Source of the DNA: Methylorubrum extorquens
GTDB lineage: Bacteria > Pseudomonadota > Alphaproteobacteria > Rhizobiales > Beijerinckiaceae
Length of the DNA stretch: 64,000 bases
Assembly (NCBI RefSeq): GCF_024169925.1
Contig: NZ_JALJXF010000001.1
Coordinates: forward strand, 502,001 to 566,000
Direction of reading: 5' to 3'
The translations under genes and the position numbers were made by a program. This document shows positions 46,955-55,695 of this stretch, piece after piece; positions within the stretch are counted from its first letter, which is position 1, and every line of letters starts with the position of its first letter. The notes beneath the pieces are model-generated. The model had not been told where the DNA came from, searched no databases, and was given only the letters and a program-made list of their open reading frames with translations.

Positions 46955-47707
46955 ATGCCCAAAAGTTCCTCCTCCCAGAGTTCCGACGTCACCGCCGCCA
47001 TCCTCGTCATCGGCGACGAGATCCTCTCGGGCCGCACCAAGGACAAGAACATCGGCACCATTGCCGAGGTGCTGACCGAGATCGGCGTGGATCTGCGCGA
47101 GGTGCGCATCGTCCCGGACGTGAAGGATGAGATCGTCGCCGCGGTGAACGCGCTGCGGGCGCGCTACACCTATCTCTTCACCTCCGGCGGCATCGGCCCG
47201 ACCCACGACGACATCACCGCCGATAGCGTGGCGGCGGCGTTCGGCGTCGGCATCGATGTCGATCCGCGGGCCCGCGCCATGCTGCTCGAGCGGCATCGGC
47301 CGGAAGACCTCAACGCGGCGCGCCTGCGCATGGCCCGCATCCCCGACGGGGCCGACCTGATCGCCAACCCCGTGTCGAAGGCGCCGGGCTTCCGGCTCGG
47401 CAATGTCTTCGTCATGGCCGGCGTGCCGCAGATCATGGCGGCGATGCTCGATGAGATCCGCCCGACGCTGACGGGCAACGCGCCGGTCATCTCCGAGACG
47501 ATCGAGGCGGGTGCAATCCCCGAGGGCAATTTCGCCGGCGGCCTCACCGAGATCGCTGCCGCGCATGGCGACGTCTCGATCGGCTCCTACCCGTCGATGA
47601 CGCCGGAGGGGTTCCGCAACCGTATCGTCGTGCGCGGGCGGGACGCGGATGCGGTGGCGGCGGCGCGGGCGGCCGTGGAGGCGTTGCTGGCGGGCCTGCG
47701 GTCATAG
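46955..47707 (+). CDS. CinA N-terminal / MoCF-type molybdopterin-binding domain protein
   Basis: 250 residues. One MoCF domain: AAILVIGDEILSGRTKDKN at the start, YLFTSGGIGPTHDDITADS in the pterin/nucleotide loop, then PGFRLGNVFVMAGVP. Such CinA-N proteins without the C-terminal amidohydrolase domain act on nucleotides (ADP-ribose/FAD pyrophosphatase-like) or bind molybdopterin. Its tie to the molybdenum formate dehydrogenase in this window is only suggestive. ATG 46955 is divergent from sfsA. Confidence 0.85.
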   Translation: MPKSSSSQSSDVTAAILVIGDEILSGRTKDKNIGTIAEVLTEIGVDLREVRIVPDVKDEIVAAVNALRARYTYLFTSGGIGPTHDDITADSVAAAFGVGIDVDPRARAMLLERHRPEDLNAARLRMARIPDGADLIANPVSKAPGFRLGNVFVMAGVPQIMAAMLDEIRPTLTGNAPVISETIEAGAIPEGNFAGGLTEIAAAHGDVSIGSYPSMTPEGFRNRIVVRGRDADAVAAARAAVEALLAGLRS

Positions 47708-47818
47708 GCACGTCGCTGCCGGGCTCGCTCTTGCGCTCATGAAATAAATTTCTGCGCGGTGGGAGCACGCAAGCGCTGCCGTACGTTGGGCTGCGACGAG
47801 ACGACCGCCGAGGGCCGC

Positions 47819-48706
47819 ATGTCCCAGGAATCCCGCACGTACGGAGAGCCGAAACCCCAGGGTGAACCCAAGACTCACGGCTCTCACACACGCGAAAAGG
47901 ACGACGCCCAAGTCGAGAAGGCTCACCGCCCGGATGCGGTGATCCTGCACGAGATCATCCGGCGCGAGGGCGAGGAGGAGATGCGCCGCACGTGGCTGGC
48001 GCTCCTGCTGTCGGGCTTTTCCGCCGGGCTCACCATGGGCTTCTCGCTGATCGTGCCCGGCGTGCTCAAGGGGCATCTGCCGCACGCCCCCTGGGCCGAA
48101 CTCATCACGAGCATGGGCTACTCGGTCGGCTTCCTCATCGTCGTGCTCGGGCGCCAGCAGCTCTTCACCGAGAACACGGTGACGCCGATTTTGCCGCTCC
48201 TCACCGAGAGGACGTTCGCGGCCTTGCTGCGGGTCGTGCGGCTCTGGAGCATCGTCCTCGTCGCCAACATCCTGGCGACGATCGCCATCGCCTCGGTGCT
48301 GGCCCATACCGATGCGTTCAAGCCGGAGGTGCGGGAGGCCTTCGTCGAGATCAGCCGTCACACCATCGAGGACCCGTTCTGGACCACGGTGATCAAGGCG
48401 GTGTTCGCGGGCTGGCTGATCGCCCTCATGGTGTGGATCCTGCCGGCTACGGGCTCGGCGGCACCGTTCATCATCATCCTGATGACGTGGCTGGTCTCGA
48501 TGTGCGGGCTCGCCCACATCGTCGCCGGCTCGGTCGATGCCTATTACCTCGTCGCCACCGGCGAGATCGATTTTTCGAAGTATGTCACCGGCTTCTTCGT
48601 CCCGACGCTGGTCGGCAACATCGTCGGCGGTGTGACCCTGGTCTCGGTGCTCAACTTCGGTCAGGTGGCGCCGGATATGGAGGAGCACGAGCGCGTCGGC
48701 GCCTGA
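47819..48706 (+). CDS. Formate/nitrite transporter (FNT) family protein, YfdC type
   Basis: 295 residues. A ~55-residue hydrophilic N-terminus is followed by six membrane segments and the FNT fold (LSGFSAGLTMGFSLI, LGRQQLFTENTVTPILPLL, CGLAHIVAGSVDAYYLV). The TENT loop and the AHIVAG motif match the YfdC subgroup rather than FocA, so formate transport cannot be assumed. Pentameric inner-membrane channel expected. It stands alone. Confidence 0.85.
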   Translation: MSQESRTYGEPKPQGEPKTHGSHTREKDDAQVEKAHRPDAVILHEIIRREGEEEMRRTWLALLLSGFSAGLTMGFSLIVPGVLKGHLPHAPWAELITSMGYSVGFLIVVLGRQQLFTENTVTPILPLLTERTFAALLRVVRLWSIVLVANILATIAIASVLAHTDAFKPEVREAFVEISRHTIEDPFWTTVIKAVFAGWLIALMVWILPATGSAAPFIIILMTWLVSMCGLAHIVAGSVDAYYLVATGEIDFSKYVTGFFVPTLVGNIVGGVTLVSVLNFGQVAPDMEEHERVGA

Positions 48707-48813
48707 AGCTTCGAGGGCAGCGCCGGTTTTACGCCTATGCCGCAAGGCTGGGGCATTCAGCAACGTTTTGCCGATGCGCTGGCGCGTCGACGCCCCCGGA
48801 CGCGGTGGATCGA

Positions 48814-49935
48814 TCAGGCCGCGGGCGGCTCCGGCTCACTGGCGAAATGCTTCGAGAGCTTCAGTCCCTGCGCCTGGTAGTTCGAGCCGGCACCCGCGGC
48901 GCCGTAGAGGGTCGCGGGCCGTTCCAGCATGCGCTCGTAGACGAGGCGGCCGACGATCTGGCCGTCTTCCAGGAGGAACGGCACGTCGCGCGAGCGCACT
49001 TCGAGCACTGCGCGGGCGCCGGCCCCGCCCGCTTCGCTGAGGCCGAAGCCCGGATCGAAGAAGCCGGCATAGTGGACGCGGAACTCGCCGACGAGGGGAT
49101 CGAACGGCACCATCTCGGCCGCGTGGTCGGCCGGCACCCGCACCGCCTCCTTAGAGGCCAGGATGTAGAACTGGCCGGGATCGAGGATCAGCGTGCGGCT
49201 GCCGTCGGCCGGCAGCGGCTCCCAGAAGTCGCGGGTGCGGTGGCCGCGCGGCCGGTCCACATCGATCAAGCCGGTATGGCGCTTGGCCCGGTAGCCGATC
49301 AGCCCGTCGAAGCCGGCGAGATCGACCGAGACCGGCACGCCGCCCTGAAGCGAGGGCGATGCGATATCGATCAGCGGGTCGCTGGCGTGGAGCGCGGCGA
49401 GTTCCACCTCCCGCAGCCGCGGGTCGCCCTGGCGGAAGCGGATCTGCGACAGGCGCGAGCCGGTCCGGACCCGCACCGGGAAGGTTCGCGGCGAGATTTC
49501 GGCGTAGAGCTGGCCGGCATAGCCCGCCTCGATCTGGTCGAAGGCGCTGGCCCGGTCGGTGATGACGCGGGTGAACACATCGATACGCCCGGTCGAGCTT
49601 TTCGGGTTGGCGCTGGCGCTGAGATCGGGGGGGAGCGCCAGAGTTTCCTGCAACTCGGCGATGTAGACGCAGCCCGTCTCCAGGACGGCGCCCTGCGTCA
49701 GGTCGATCTCGTGCAGCGCGAAAGCCTCGACACAGGTCGCGACCGAGCGTCCGCTGCCGGGCAGGAAGCTCGTGCGCACCCGGTAGGCGCGGCTGCCGAG
49801 CCGCAGGTCGAGGCTCGCGGGCTGGATCTGGTCGGCGGCGTAGGCTGTCGCGGGGCGGATCGCCCCGGCCTGCGTCAGCGCCGTGATGGCCTGCGCCGGC
49901 AGGATACCGGACGCTGCCGGCACGTCTGCGCTCAT
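48814..49935 (-). CDS. Two-domain 2'-deoxycytidine 5'-triphosphate deaminase
   Basis: 373 residues, about twice the length of E. coli Dcd (193). The first half has QIQPASLDLRLG, the SANPKSSTGRIDVFTR active-site loop and YAGQLYAEI; the second repeats the dUTPase-like fold (YILASKEAVRVP, YAGFFDPGFGLS). Long Dcd proteins like this are usual in alphaproteobacteria. It makes dUTP for thymidylate synthesis. Overlaps the preceding membrane protein gene (ATGA). Confidence 0.88.
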   Translation of the reverse strand: MSADVPAASGILPAQAITALTQAGAIRPATAYAADQIQPASLDLRLGSRAYRVRTSFLPGSGRSVATCVEAFALHEIDLTQGAVLETGCVYIAELQETLALPPDLSASANPKSSTGRIDVFTRVITDRASAFDQIEAGYAGQLYAEISPRTFPVRVRTGSRLSQIRFRQGDPRLREVELAALHASDPLIDIASPSLQGGVPVSVDLAGFDGLIGYRAKRHTGLIDVDRPRGHRTRDFWEPLPADGSRTLILDPGQFYILASKEAVRVPADHAAEMVPFDPLVGEFRVHYAGFFDPGFGLSEAGGAGARAVLEVRSRDVPFLLEDGQIVGRLVYERMLERPATLYGAAGAGSNYQAQGLKLSKHFASEPEPPAA

Positions 49936-50423
49936 CGTCCCGTCCCCTCGCCTTTGCGTTTGGCCTCGTCCGCCGCGCGCTCCGCCGCCTCGATCGCGAA
50001 GACCATCCGCGCCAGCGCAAGCCGCGCGACGGCGCCCATCGCCACGAGTCCGGCGAGCGCGCTCGCCATCAGCGGAAAAAGCGCGGGCCGCAAGCCGGCC
50101 GAGACAGCCGCCACGATCGCGGCAATCCACGCCGCATTCCCGAGCGCGAGCATCGGCGAGGGAAGGCCGCGGATCTCAGTCTCCACGCCCGTCCGCTGTC
50201 GAACGGCCCGAGCCGCGATCCGTGCGGCGGTATCGAGGCCGAGCGCCATCACGAGCGCGAGCGCCGGCCACCGGTTCTGAGCCGGGTCCCACCACGCGAA
50301 GGCGAGGGCGAGAGTGAGCATCAGGAGGGAGCCGAGAGCCGGCCCCGCCGCCAAGAGCGGTCGATCGGGCCGCGCAGCCGTCACGGCTCCCTCGAATTCT
50401 CCCCGGTGCGAAGCGTTCGGCAC
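49932..50423 (-). CDS. Membrane protein of unknown function, coupled to dcd
   Basis: 163 residues with about four hydrophobic segments (LLMLTLALAFAWW, WPALALVMALGL, AAWIAAIVAAVSAGL, LVAMGAVARLALA) and a charged C-terminal helix (EAAERAADEAKRKGEG). No family recognised. Its stop overlaps the dCTP deaminase start (ATGA), so the two are co-translated, although no functional link is known. Confidence 0.7.
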   Translation of the reverse strand: MPNASHRGEFEGAVTAARPDRPLLAAGPALGSLLMLTLALAFAWWDPAQNRWPALALVMALGLDTAARIAARAVRQRTGVETEIRGLPSPMLALGNAAWIAAIVAAVSAGLRPALFPLMASALAGLVAMGAVARLALARMVFAIEAAERAADEAKRKGEGTGR

Positions 50424-50548
50424 GTGGTCTCCGGCCTCCGCTCACCGTAGGATACCGTGATTGACGAGGTTTCTGGCGCCACGTACCACGGCGCGTCGCA
50501 GATGTCGCGATGCGGCCTGCGCGCCGTCCACGGAGATGCTTTCACGCG

Positions 50549-50941
50549 ATGTACAAGGCCGAGACGCGCGGCATCATGGTGACGGTGGAGCCCCGATTCG
50601 TCGAGGAGGAGTCCTCGCCGGGCGAGAGCCGCTACTTCTTTGCCTACACGGTCGAGATCGTGAACAACGGCAGCGAACAGGTGCAGCTTCGCTCGCGCCA
50701 TTGGCGGATCATCGACGGACGTGGCGCTTGCCAGGAGGTGCGCGGCGCGGGCGTCGTCGGCAAGCAGCCGGTTCTCGAGCCGGGCGAATCGTTCAGTTAC
50801 ACCAGTGGCTGCCCCCTCACCACGCCGGACGGCCTGATGGCCGGCAGCTACACGATGTCCACGGTCGGTGGGGAGAGCTTCGAGGCGGAGATCCCGGCCT
50901 TCTCGCTGGATTCGCCCCATCTGCGTCGCGTCGTCCATTGA
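50549..50941 (+). CDS. apaG: ApaG domain protein
   Basis: 130 residues, the whole ApaG fold: [41 protein letters not shown] near the middle, [23 protein letters not shown] and AGSYTM. Linked to Co2+/Mg2+ homeostasis in enterobacteria, molecular role unclear. ATG 50549 lies before [11 protein letters not shown]. Its stop overlaps the argE start (TTGA). Confidence 0.93.
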   Translation: MYKAETRGIMVTVEPRFVEEESSPGESRYFFAYTVEIVNNGSEQVQLRSRHWRIIDGRGACQEVRGAGVVGKQPVLEPGESFSYTSGCPLTTPDGLMAGSYTMSTVGGESFEAEIPAFSLDSPHLRRVVH

Positions 50942-52113
50942 CGACGCCGGCCGGCGCTACCCGCCTGACACCGCTGGAGCTTCTGGAGCGGCTCGTCGCG
51001 TTCGACACGGAGAGTTCCAAGTCGAACCTCGCGCTGATCGACTTCGTGGCCGGCTATCTCGATGGCTGGGGCGTGCCCCATATCCGGGTGCCGAACGCGA
51101 CCGGTGACAAGGCCGCCCTGTTCGCCACCCTCGGGCCGATGACCGACGGCGGCGTCGTGCTCTCCGGCCATACCGACGTGGTGCCGGTGACGGGTCAGGC
51201 CTGGACCTCCGATCCGTTCCGCCTCCGCGTCGCCGACGGACGGGCCTACGGCCGCGGCGCCGTGGACATGAAGGGGTTCGACGCCCTCGCGCTCGCAATG
51301 GTGCCGGCGGCGCTGGAAGCCGGGCTGACACGGCCGATCCACATCCTGCTCTCCTACGACGAGGAGACCACCTGCCTCGGGGTCGCCGACACCATCGCCC
51401 GCTTCGGCGCGGACCTGCCGCGCCCAGGCGCCGTGATCGTCGGCGAGCCGACGGAGATGCAGGTCGCGGACGCACACAAGAGCGTGGTAACCTACAACAC
51501 CACGGTGCACGGCCACGCGGCCCATTCGGCCAAGCCCGGGCTCGGCGCCAATGCGGTGATGGCGGCCGCCGACCTCATCGCCGAACTGAACCGCATCGCC
51601 GACGCCATGGTCGCCCGCGGCGACGCCTCCGGCCGGTTCGACCCGCCGAACACCACTGTCCATGTCGGCGTGATCGAGGGCGGCACCGCCCGCAACATCC
51701 TGCCGAAGCTCTGCACCTTCCTGTGGGAGTTCCGCGGACTGCCCGATCTCGACATGGCCGAGATCCCCGCCCTGTTCACATGGGCCTGCGAACGGGTGAC
51801 CCGCGAACGCCTCAACCGCTACGGCGAATTCGGGCGTATCGCGACGGTCGAGGAGGTCTCCGTGCCGGGGCTCGCGCCCGATCCGGGCTCGGAGGCCGAG
51901 CGGCTGGCTCTGCGGCTCGCCGGCCGAAACGCGACGATCACCGTGCCCTACGCCACCGAGGCCGGGCGCTTCCAGCGGGCCGGCATCCCCACCGTGGTGT
52001 GCGGGCCGGGTTCGATCGATCAGGCGCATCAGCCCGACGAGTTCATCACCCTCGACGAGCTCACCCGTGGCGAGGCCTTCATGCGCCGGCTGGTCGCGGC
52101 CTGCGCCGGCTGA
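50938..52113 (+). CDS. argE: Acetylornithine deacetylase
   Basis: 391 residues from a TTG at 50938 overlapping the apaG stop. An M20 metallopeptidase-fold enzyme removing acetate from N-acetylornithine in arginine synthesis. Metal and catalytic residues are visible: [28 protein letters not shown] (Glu pair), VGEPTEM, and the C-terminal [16 protein letters not shown]. The apaG-argE pairing and the rare start with overlap indicate coupled translation. Confidence 0.93.
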   Translation: MTTPAGATRLTPLELLERLVAFDTESSKSNLALIDFVAGYLDGWGVPHIRVPNATGDKAALFATLGPMTDGGVVLSGHTDVVPVTGQAWTSDPFRLRVADGRAYGRGAVDMKGFDALALAMVPAALEAGLTRPIHILLSYDEETTCLGVADTIARFGADLPRPGAVIVGEPTEMQVADAHKSVVTYNTTVHGHAAHSAKPGLGANAVMAAADLIAELNRIADAMVARGDASGRFDPPNTTVHVGVIEGGTARNILPKLCTFLWEFRGLPDLDMAEIPALFTWACERVTRERLNRYGEFGRIATVEEVSVPGLAPDPGSEAERLALRLAGRNATITVPYATEAGRFQRAGIPTVVCGPGSIDQAHQPDEFITLDELTRGEAFMRRLVAACAG

Positions 52114-52123
52114 GACACACGCC

Positions 52124-53044
52124 ATGATCGTCCGCCCCCGCCCCGGCCTGCTGACGATCCTGTTCGCCATGCGCGGTTCGATCCTGCCGAAGGTCGCGCC
52201 TCAGGTCATCGTGATCGCCGCGCTCTCCTTCCTCGTGGTGGCGATCGAGCAGCGGCACCCGGCTTGGTTTCCGATCACGGCCGGCATCGGGCCCTTTACG
52301 TTGGTCGGGCTCGCGCTCTCGATCTTCCTGAGCTTTCGCAACGGCGCCTGCTACGATCGCTGGTGGGAGGCGCGGCGGGCCTGGGGTAACCTGATCGTCG
52401 AGTTGCGCGGCCTCGCGCGGCTGCTGCCGGCGCTGTTGCCGGAACCCGAACACGAGGCCCTGCGCCGCCGTTGCCTGCGCAGAGGGGCCGGCTTCGCCCA
52501 TGCTCTGCACGCCCGCCTGCGCGGGCTCGACGAAGCCGAGGCGCTCGCCCCCTGGCTGACCTCGGAAGAACTTTCGACCCTCGGGCAAAGGCCGAGCGGG
52601 GCCGACGCGGCGCTGACGGGACTGACGCGGGATCTCGCCGGGGCTGCGAAAGCCGGCGCGCTGAGCGATGTGCTGTTCGTGAGCCTGGAGCACAAGATCG
52701 CCAGCCTCTCCGCGATCCAGGCGACCTGCGAGCGCATTCACGGCACGCCGCTGCCCTTCGCCTACACGCTGCTGCTGTATCGGACCGCCTGGCTCTACTG
52801 CCTACTGCTGCCGTTCGGGCTCGCCGGCTCGCTCGGCTGGTCCACCCCGATCGTCGCCGCGCTCGTGGCCTATGCGTTCTTCGGCCTCGACGCGCTCGGC
52901 GACGAGCTGGAGGAGCCGTTCGGCACCGACGCCAACGACCTGCCCCTCGACACCCTGCTGCACACCGCCGATGCGGCGATCCTCGATGCCCTAGGCGAGA
53001 TCGGACGCGAGGCACCGAAGGCCGACCGGTTCATGCTGCGATAG
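52124..53044 (+). CDS. Bestrophin-like (UPF0187) membrane protein
   Basis: 306 residues. The family motif SFRNGACYDRWWEARRAWGNL follows the first two membrane helices; two more helices lie near LLLYRTAWLYCLLLPFGL and the conserved LGDELEEPFGTDANDLPLD acidic block near the C-terminus. Bacterial bestrophins form pentameric ion channels. Starts ten bases after argE and is probably in the same transcript. Confidence 0.9.
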   Translation: MIVRPRPGLLTILFAMRGSILPKVAPQVIVIAALSFLVVAIEQRHPAWFPITAGIGPFTLVGLALSIFLSFRNGACYDRWWEARRAWGNLIVELRGLARLLPALLPEPEHEALRRRCLRRGAGFAHALHARLRGLDEAEALAPWLTSEELSTLGQRPSGADAALTGLTRDLAGAAKAGALSDVLFVSLEHKIASLSAIQATCERIHGTPLPFAYTLLLYRTAWLYCLLLPFGLAGSLGWSTPIVAALVAYAFFGLDALGDELEEPFGTDANDLPLDTLLHTADAAILDALGEIGREAPKADRFMLR

Positions 53045-53200
53045 CCGCACGTCCCCAGAGTATGTCGCCGGAGGGACGGTCGCTGGACCGAGGGGTTCAT
53101 CGGAGGCCGGCCCATGTGAACGACCGGGGCCGAATGACCGGCCAAGGTCGCGGCGCGGGCGAACTCGACCGGTCAGGGTTTCTCCTCCTGTTCCGGAGGC

Positions 53201-53305
53201 TCAGCGCCTATGACGCGTCGGAGTCGTGGCCCGGCCGGTGAGCCGGCGGCTGACGAAGGCGATGACCCTCGGCAGAACGAGGGCGGTTAGAAGCTTGCGG
53301 ATCAT
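53201..53305 (-). CDS. Possible 34-residue basic small protein
   Basis: ATG 53305 is preceded by GGGAGA at a good distance. The product starts MIRKLLTALVLPRVIAFVSR and ends in a basic RRLTGRATTPTRHRR tail, an amphipathic or membrane-associated helix by appearance. It is in line with the CsbD-like gene upstream on the same strand. Small size makes the call uncertain. Confidence 0.4.
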   Translation of the reverse strand: MIRKLLTALVLPRVIAFVSRRLTGRATTPTRHRR

Positions 53306-53328
53306 GGTTGTCTCCCGAATTGCGGCGT

Positions 53329-53712
53329 TCAGCGCGACGGACGTGCGAGCCAGCCCAGCGTGAAGGCGGCGGCGGCGATGCCGAGCAGGGTCGAGGTGCG
53401 GTTGGCATCGGCGTAGCGGACGGCCCGGCGACCGTAATCCCGGCCGCGGCGGCGGGCCTCGCCGGCATGACGGCGCCCATCCTGAATCAGGTCATTGGCC
53501 CGCTCGCGTGCAGCATCGGCGAAGTGTTCGCCGTCGCGGGCGAGATCTTCGATGCGGTCGCGGGCGCTGCCGTAGGCGTACTGCGCTCCTCCGGCCACCT
53601 GATTCGCGGCACCGCGCACTTGGCGGACCGGATCACCGGTGACGCCGCCGAGCGCGGTCTGGGCGCGGCCCTTGATGTGACGGGACGCGCCGCGGAACTG
53701 ATCGCGGTTCAT
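53329..53712 (-). CDS. CsbD-like protein with C-terminal membrane helix
   Basis: 127 residues. The N-terminus (FRGASRHIKGRAQTALGGVTGDP) resembles the CsbD helix-turn-helix repeat; the middle is a charged amphipathic helix (ARERANDLIQDGRRHAGEAR) and the end a membrane segment (TSTLLGIAAAAFTLGWLA). CsbD proteins are small general-stress proteins; the added anchor would tether it to the inner membrane. GGAGAGAGCC precedes the ATG. Confidence 0.75.
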   Translation of the reverse strand: MNRDQFRGASRHIKGRAQTALGGVTGDPVRQVRGAANQVAGGAQYAYGSARDRIEDLARDGEHFADAARERANDLIQDGRRHAGEARRRGRDYGRRAVRYADANRTSTLLGIAAAAFTLGWLARPSR

Positions 53713-53756
53713 GGCTCTCTCCGAATGACGGGTGGGAAGGGCGAAGGGGGAAAGGG

Positions 53757-53777
53757 GGGGCCGGCTCGGCCGGCCCC
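53757..53777 (-). terminator. GC hairpin behind the 67-residue CsbD gene
   Basis: GGGGCCGGC pairs perfectly with GCCGGCCCC around a three-base loop on the minus strand, 22 bases past the csbD stop, but runs into C and T rather than a pure T-tract. Confidence 0.55.
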
Positions 53778-53798
53778 GCCCAGGGATCGACTCCGGGA

Positions 53799-54002
53799 TC
53801 AGTGCTTGCCGGTGACCTTGTCGGCGAGGTTCTTGGCACCGTCCTTGACGTCGCCGACCGTCTTCTGAGCCTCGCCCTTCAACTCCTGGGCCTTGCCCTC
53901 GGCCACGAGCTTGTCGTTACCGGTCACGTTGCCGATGCCCTGCTTGACGTTGCCGGTCGCCTCGTTGGCCAGGCCCTTGATCTTGTCGGTCGTGCTGCTC
54001 AT
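53799..54002 (-). CDS. CsbD family stress protein
   Basis: 67 residues, the canonical CsbD size and pattern: KIKGLANEATGNVKQGIGNV, LVAEGKAQELKGEAQKTVGDVKD, ending GKH. Highly hydrophilic and helical. Preceded by AAAAGGAGAGC eight bases before ATG 54002. In alphaproteobacteria these genes are strongly induced by the general stress response. Confidence 0.92.
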   Translation of the reverse strand: MSSTTDKIKGLANEATGNVKQGIGNVTGNDKLVAEGKAQELKGEAQKTVGDVKDGAKNLADKVTGKH

Positions 54003-54054
54003 CGGATGCTCTCCTTTTGGCGGTAGGGGTTCACCGGCAGCGCCGGTCGTTGGG

Positions 54055-54077
54055 GGCTCCCGCCGGTGGCGGGAGCC
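54055..54077 (-). terminator. Hairpin terminator after the membrane/coiled-coil stress gene
   Basis: A 10-bp perfect stem (GGCTCCCGCC / GGCGGGAGCC) with a three-base loop starts 14 bases past the stop at 54091 on the minus strand. No T-tract, followed by CCCC. Confidence 0.55.
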
Positions 54078-54090
54078 GAGGGGAGGGTGA

Positions 54091-55002
54091 TCAGACGCGG
54101 CGAGCGTCGTAGGCGCCGACGAAGGTCGCGGGCTTCGGAGCGCCGAGGCGTCCGCCGAAGAAGGCAGCGAGTGCGCCGAGGATCAGCGCCAGGGCCGCGT
54201 AGAAGGCGCCCTGAGTGGCGGCGGACTTGGCGGCGACGGCGGCGGCTTCAGCCTTCTGCTTGGCCGTGGCGACGGCCTGCTCGTACTGCTTCTCGTAACC
54301 GTCGATCTGCGCCTTGGCTTGGTCGGGCGCGATGCCCTGCGCCTTGGCGAGTGCATCGGCGGCACGGGCTTTAGCCTGCTCCTTCTGGGCCGGGTCGCCC
54401 GACAGGACCGCGCGGACTGCCGCGACGGCCGCATCACGGGCGGCTTGCGGATCCTGGCCGGCGGCCTGCTCGCGAACCTTCTGCTCGATGCCGTCGAGCG
54501 GGTTGGAGATCTTCGACAGCGAGGGTGCCGCGGCCTGGGCCGCGGTCTGCACCGTGCCGCCGACGAGGTTGCCGGCGCCGCCGAGCGCGCCCGAAACCGT
54601 GCCGAGCGCACCGCCGACGAGGCCGCTCGCAGCCGAGGTGATGAGGTACAGAACCACCAGCGTGGTCACCGCCCAGGCGACGAGGCCGTGCAGGGCGGCC
54701 ACGCCGGGCAGCGGCTTGCCGGAGAGGCGGCCGGCGATGAGACCGCCAGCGAGCGAAGCGACGATGCCGGAGACCACGAACCACAGCCCCGCACCGAGCG
54801 AGAACGTGGAGGCGGCGGGATTGTCGGCGGCGTTGGTGCCGACGGAGGCCAAGCCGACGCCCACCCCGACGAGGTTCAGGACGACCTGGGTCACGAGGGC
54901 GGTCACGGCGCCGGCGAAGATGGCGCCCCAGGACACCTCGTTGAGCAGCACGGCCCGCGTATCGCCGGCGGCGACGGGGGAAAGGCCTGTAGTTGTGGTC
55001 AC
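54091..55002 (-). CDS. Membrane protein with internal coiled-coil in the stress block
   Basis: 303 residues from GTG 55002. N-terminal membrane helices (WGAIFAGAVTALVTQVVL, FVVSGIVASLAGGLIAG, LVAWAVTTLVVLYLI), a Gly/Ala-rich linker, a charged coiled-coil (AKAQGIAPDQAKAQIDGYEK, about 205-255), and a last membrane helix (FYAALALILGALAAFFGG). Similar proteins are called hypothetical or PhnA-like in Methylobacterium. No function assigned. Set between csbD genes on the same strand, so likely stress-related. Confidence 0.75.
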   Translation of the reverse strand: MTTTTGLSPVAAGDTRAVLLNEVSWGAIFAGAVTALVTQVVLNLVGVGVGLASVGTNAADNPAASTFSLGAGLWFVVSGIVASLAGGLIAGRLSGKPLPGVAALHGLVAWAVTTLVVLYLITSAASGLVGGALGTVSGALGGAGNLVGGTVQTAAQAAAPSLSKISNPLDGIEQKVREQAAGQDPQAARDAAVAAVRAVLSGDPAQKEQAKARAADALAKAQGIAPDQAKAQIDGYEKQYEQAVATAKQKAEAAAVAAKSAATQGAFYAALALILGALAAFFGGRLGAPKPATFVGAYDARRV

Positions 55003-55044
55003 GCAATTACTCCGGTGGTCAGAGAAGTCGGAAGAAGGGAGGTG

Positions 55045-55386
55045 TCAGAGCCGGCTGACGAGAAGGCCCAGGCCGAAGCCGACGGCGGCAGCAATGAGAA
55101 GCGAGGTGCCCGGCGCCTCGGAGACGTACCCGCCGACATCGCGGGATCCGTCGCGCAGGTAGCGGCGGCCCTGGCTGTAGGCGTCCTCGGCGTATTCGGA
55201 GACCTCGTCGGCGGCGTGCCGGACAGCGTCCTTGGCCTGCCCGTAGAGGTTCTCGGCGGAGCCTTGCGCTTCGCGGAAGCGGCCCTCGGCGGAGTCGTTC
55301 TTCGAGCCGGTCAGGTCGCCGACCGCGCCCTGAAGCTTGCCGCCGATTTCCTTCGCGGCTCCCGTGATCCTATCCGTATCGACCAT
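55045..55386 (-). CDS. CsbD-like protein with DUF883-type membrane tail
   Basis: 113 residues. CsbD-like start (ITGAAKEIGGKLQGAVGDLT), an amphipathic middle (AKDAVRHAADEVSEYAEDAY), then a C-terminal glycine-rich membrane helix (TSLLIAAAVGFGLGLLVSRL) as in ElaB/YgaM/DUF883 proteins that attach to ribosomes or membranes in stationary phase. ACAAGGAGA precedes the ATG at 55386. Confidence 0.82.
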   Translation of the reverse strand: MVDTDRITGAAKEIGGKLQGAVGDLTGSKNDSAEGRFREAQGSAENLYGQAKDAVRHAADEVSEYAEDAYSQGRRYLRDGSRDVGGYVSEAPGTSLLIAAAVGFGLGLLVSRL

Positions 55387-55412
55387 GTCATTCTCCTTGT
55401 GTTGTTGATGAG

Positions 55413-55432
55413 CCGGCACGCGGATGTGCCGG
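55413..55432. terminator. Hairpin between two csbD-like genes
   Basis: CCGGCAC (55413-55419) pairs with GTGCCGG (55426-55432) around a six-base loop in the 58-bp gap behind the 51-residue CsbD gene. Short and without T-tract, so it may attenuate read-through or protect the transcript end. Confidence 0.4.
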
Positions 55433-55444
55433 ATGACCTTCGCG

Positions 55445-55600
55445 TCATTCGCCGTGCGCTGCCGCCTTGGACGGCTGCACTTGGCGCTTCTGCGCCTTGC
55501 CCTCGGCTTCGATGCGGGCATCACCCGTCAACTTGCCGATGGCTTCCTTGACCAAAGCCTTGGCTTCGGTGGTGGATCTCGATTTCACGCGGTCGGTCAC
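55445..55600 (-). CDS. 51-residue CsbD family protein
   Basis: GTG 55600 to TGA 55445. The product MTDRVKSRSTTEAKALVKEA continues into the CsbD core AIGKLTGDARIEAEGKAQKR and a short Lys/Ala tail. It lacks a full second helix pair, so it is a compact CsbD. The start codon lies within CGGTGCCCGTGACC with only a weak ribosome site (GAGG at about -10). Easily missed because of its size. Confidence 0.75.
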   Translation of the reverse strand: MTDRVKSRSTTEAKALVKEAIGKLTGDARIEAEGKAQKRQVQPSKAAAHGE

Positions 55601-55695
55601 GGGCACCTCGCGAGTGATTGGGAAAAATCCGGTCGACTAGAGATGTCTGCTCGCGCCCAACGATCAATAGTATCGACGTACCGGTAGATCGGTTT

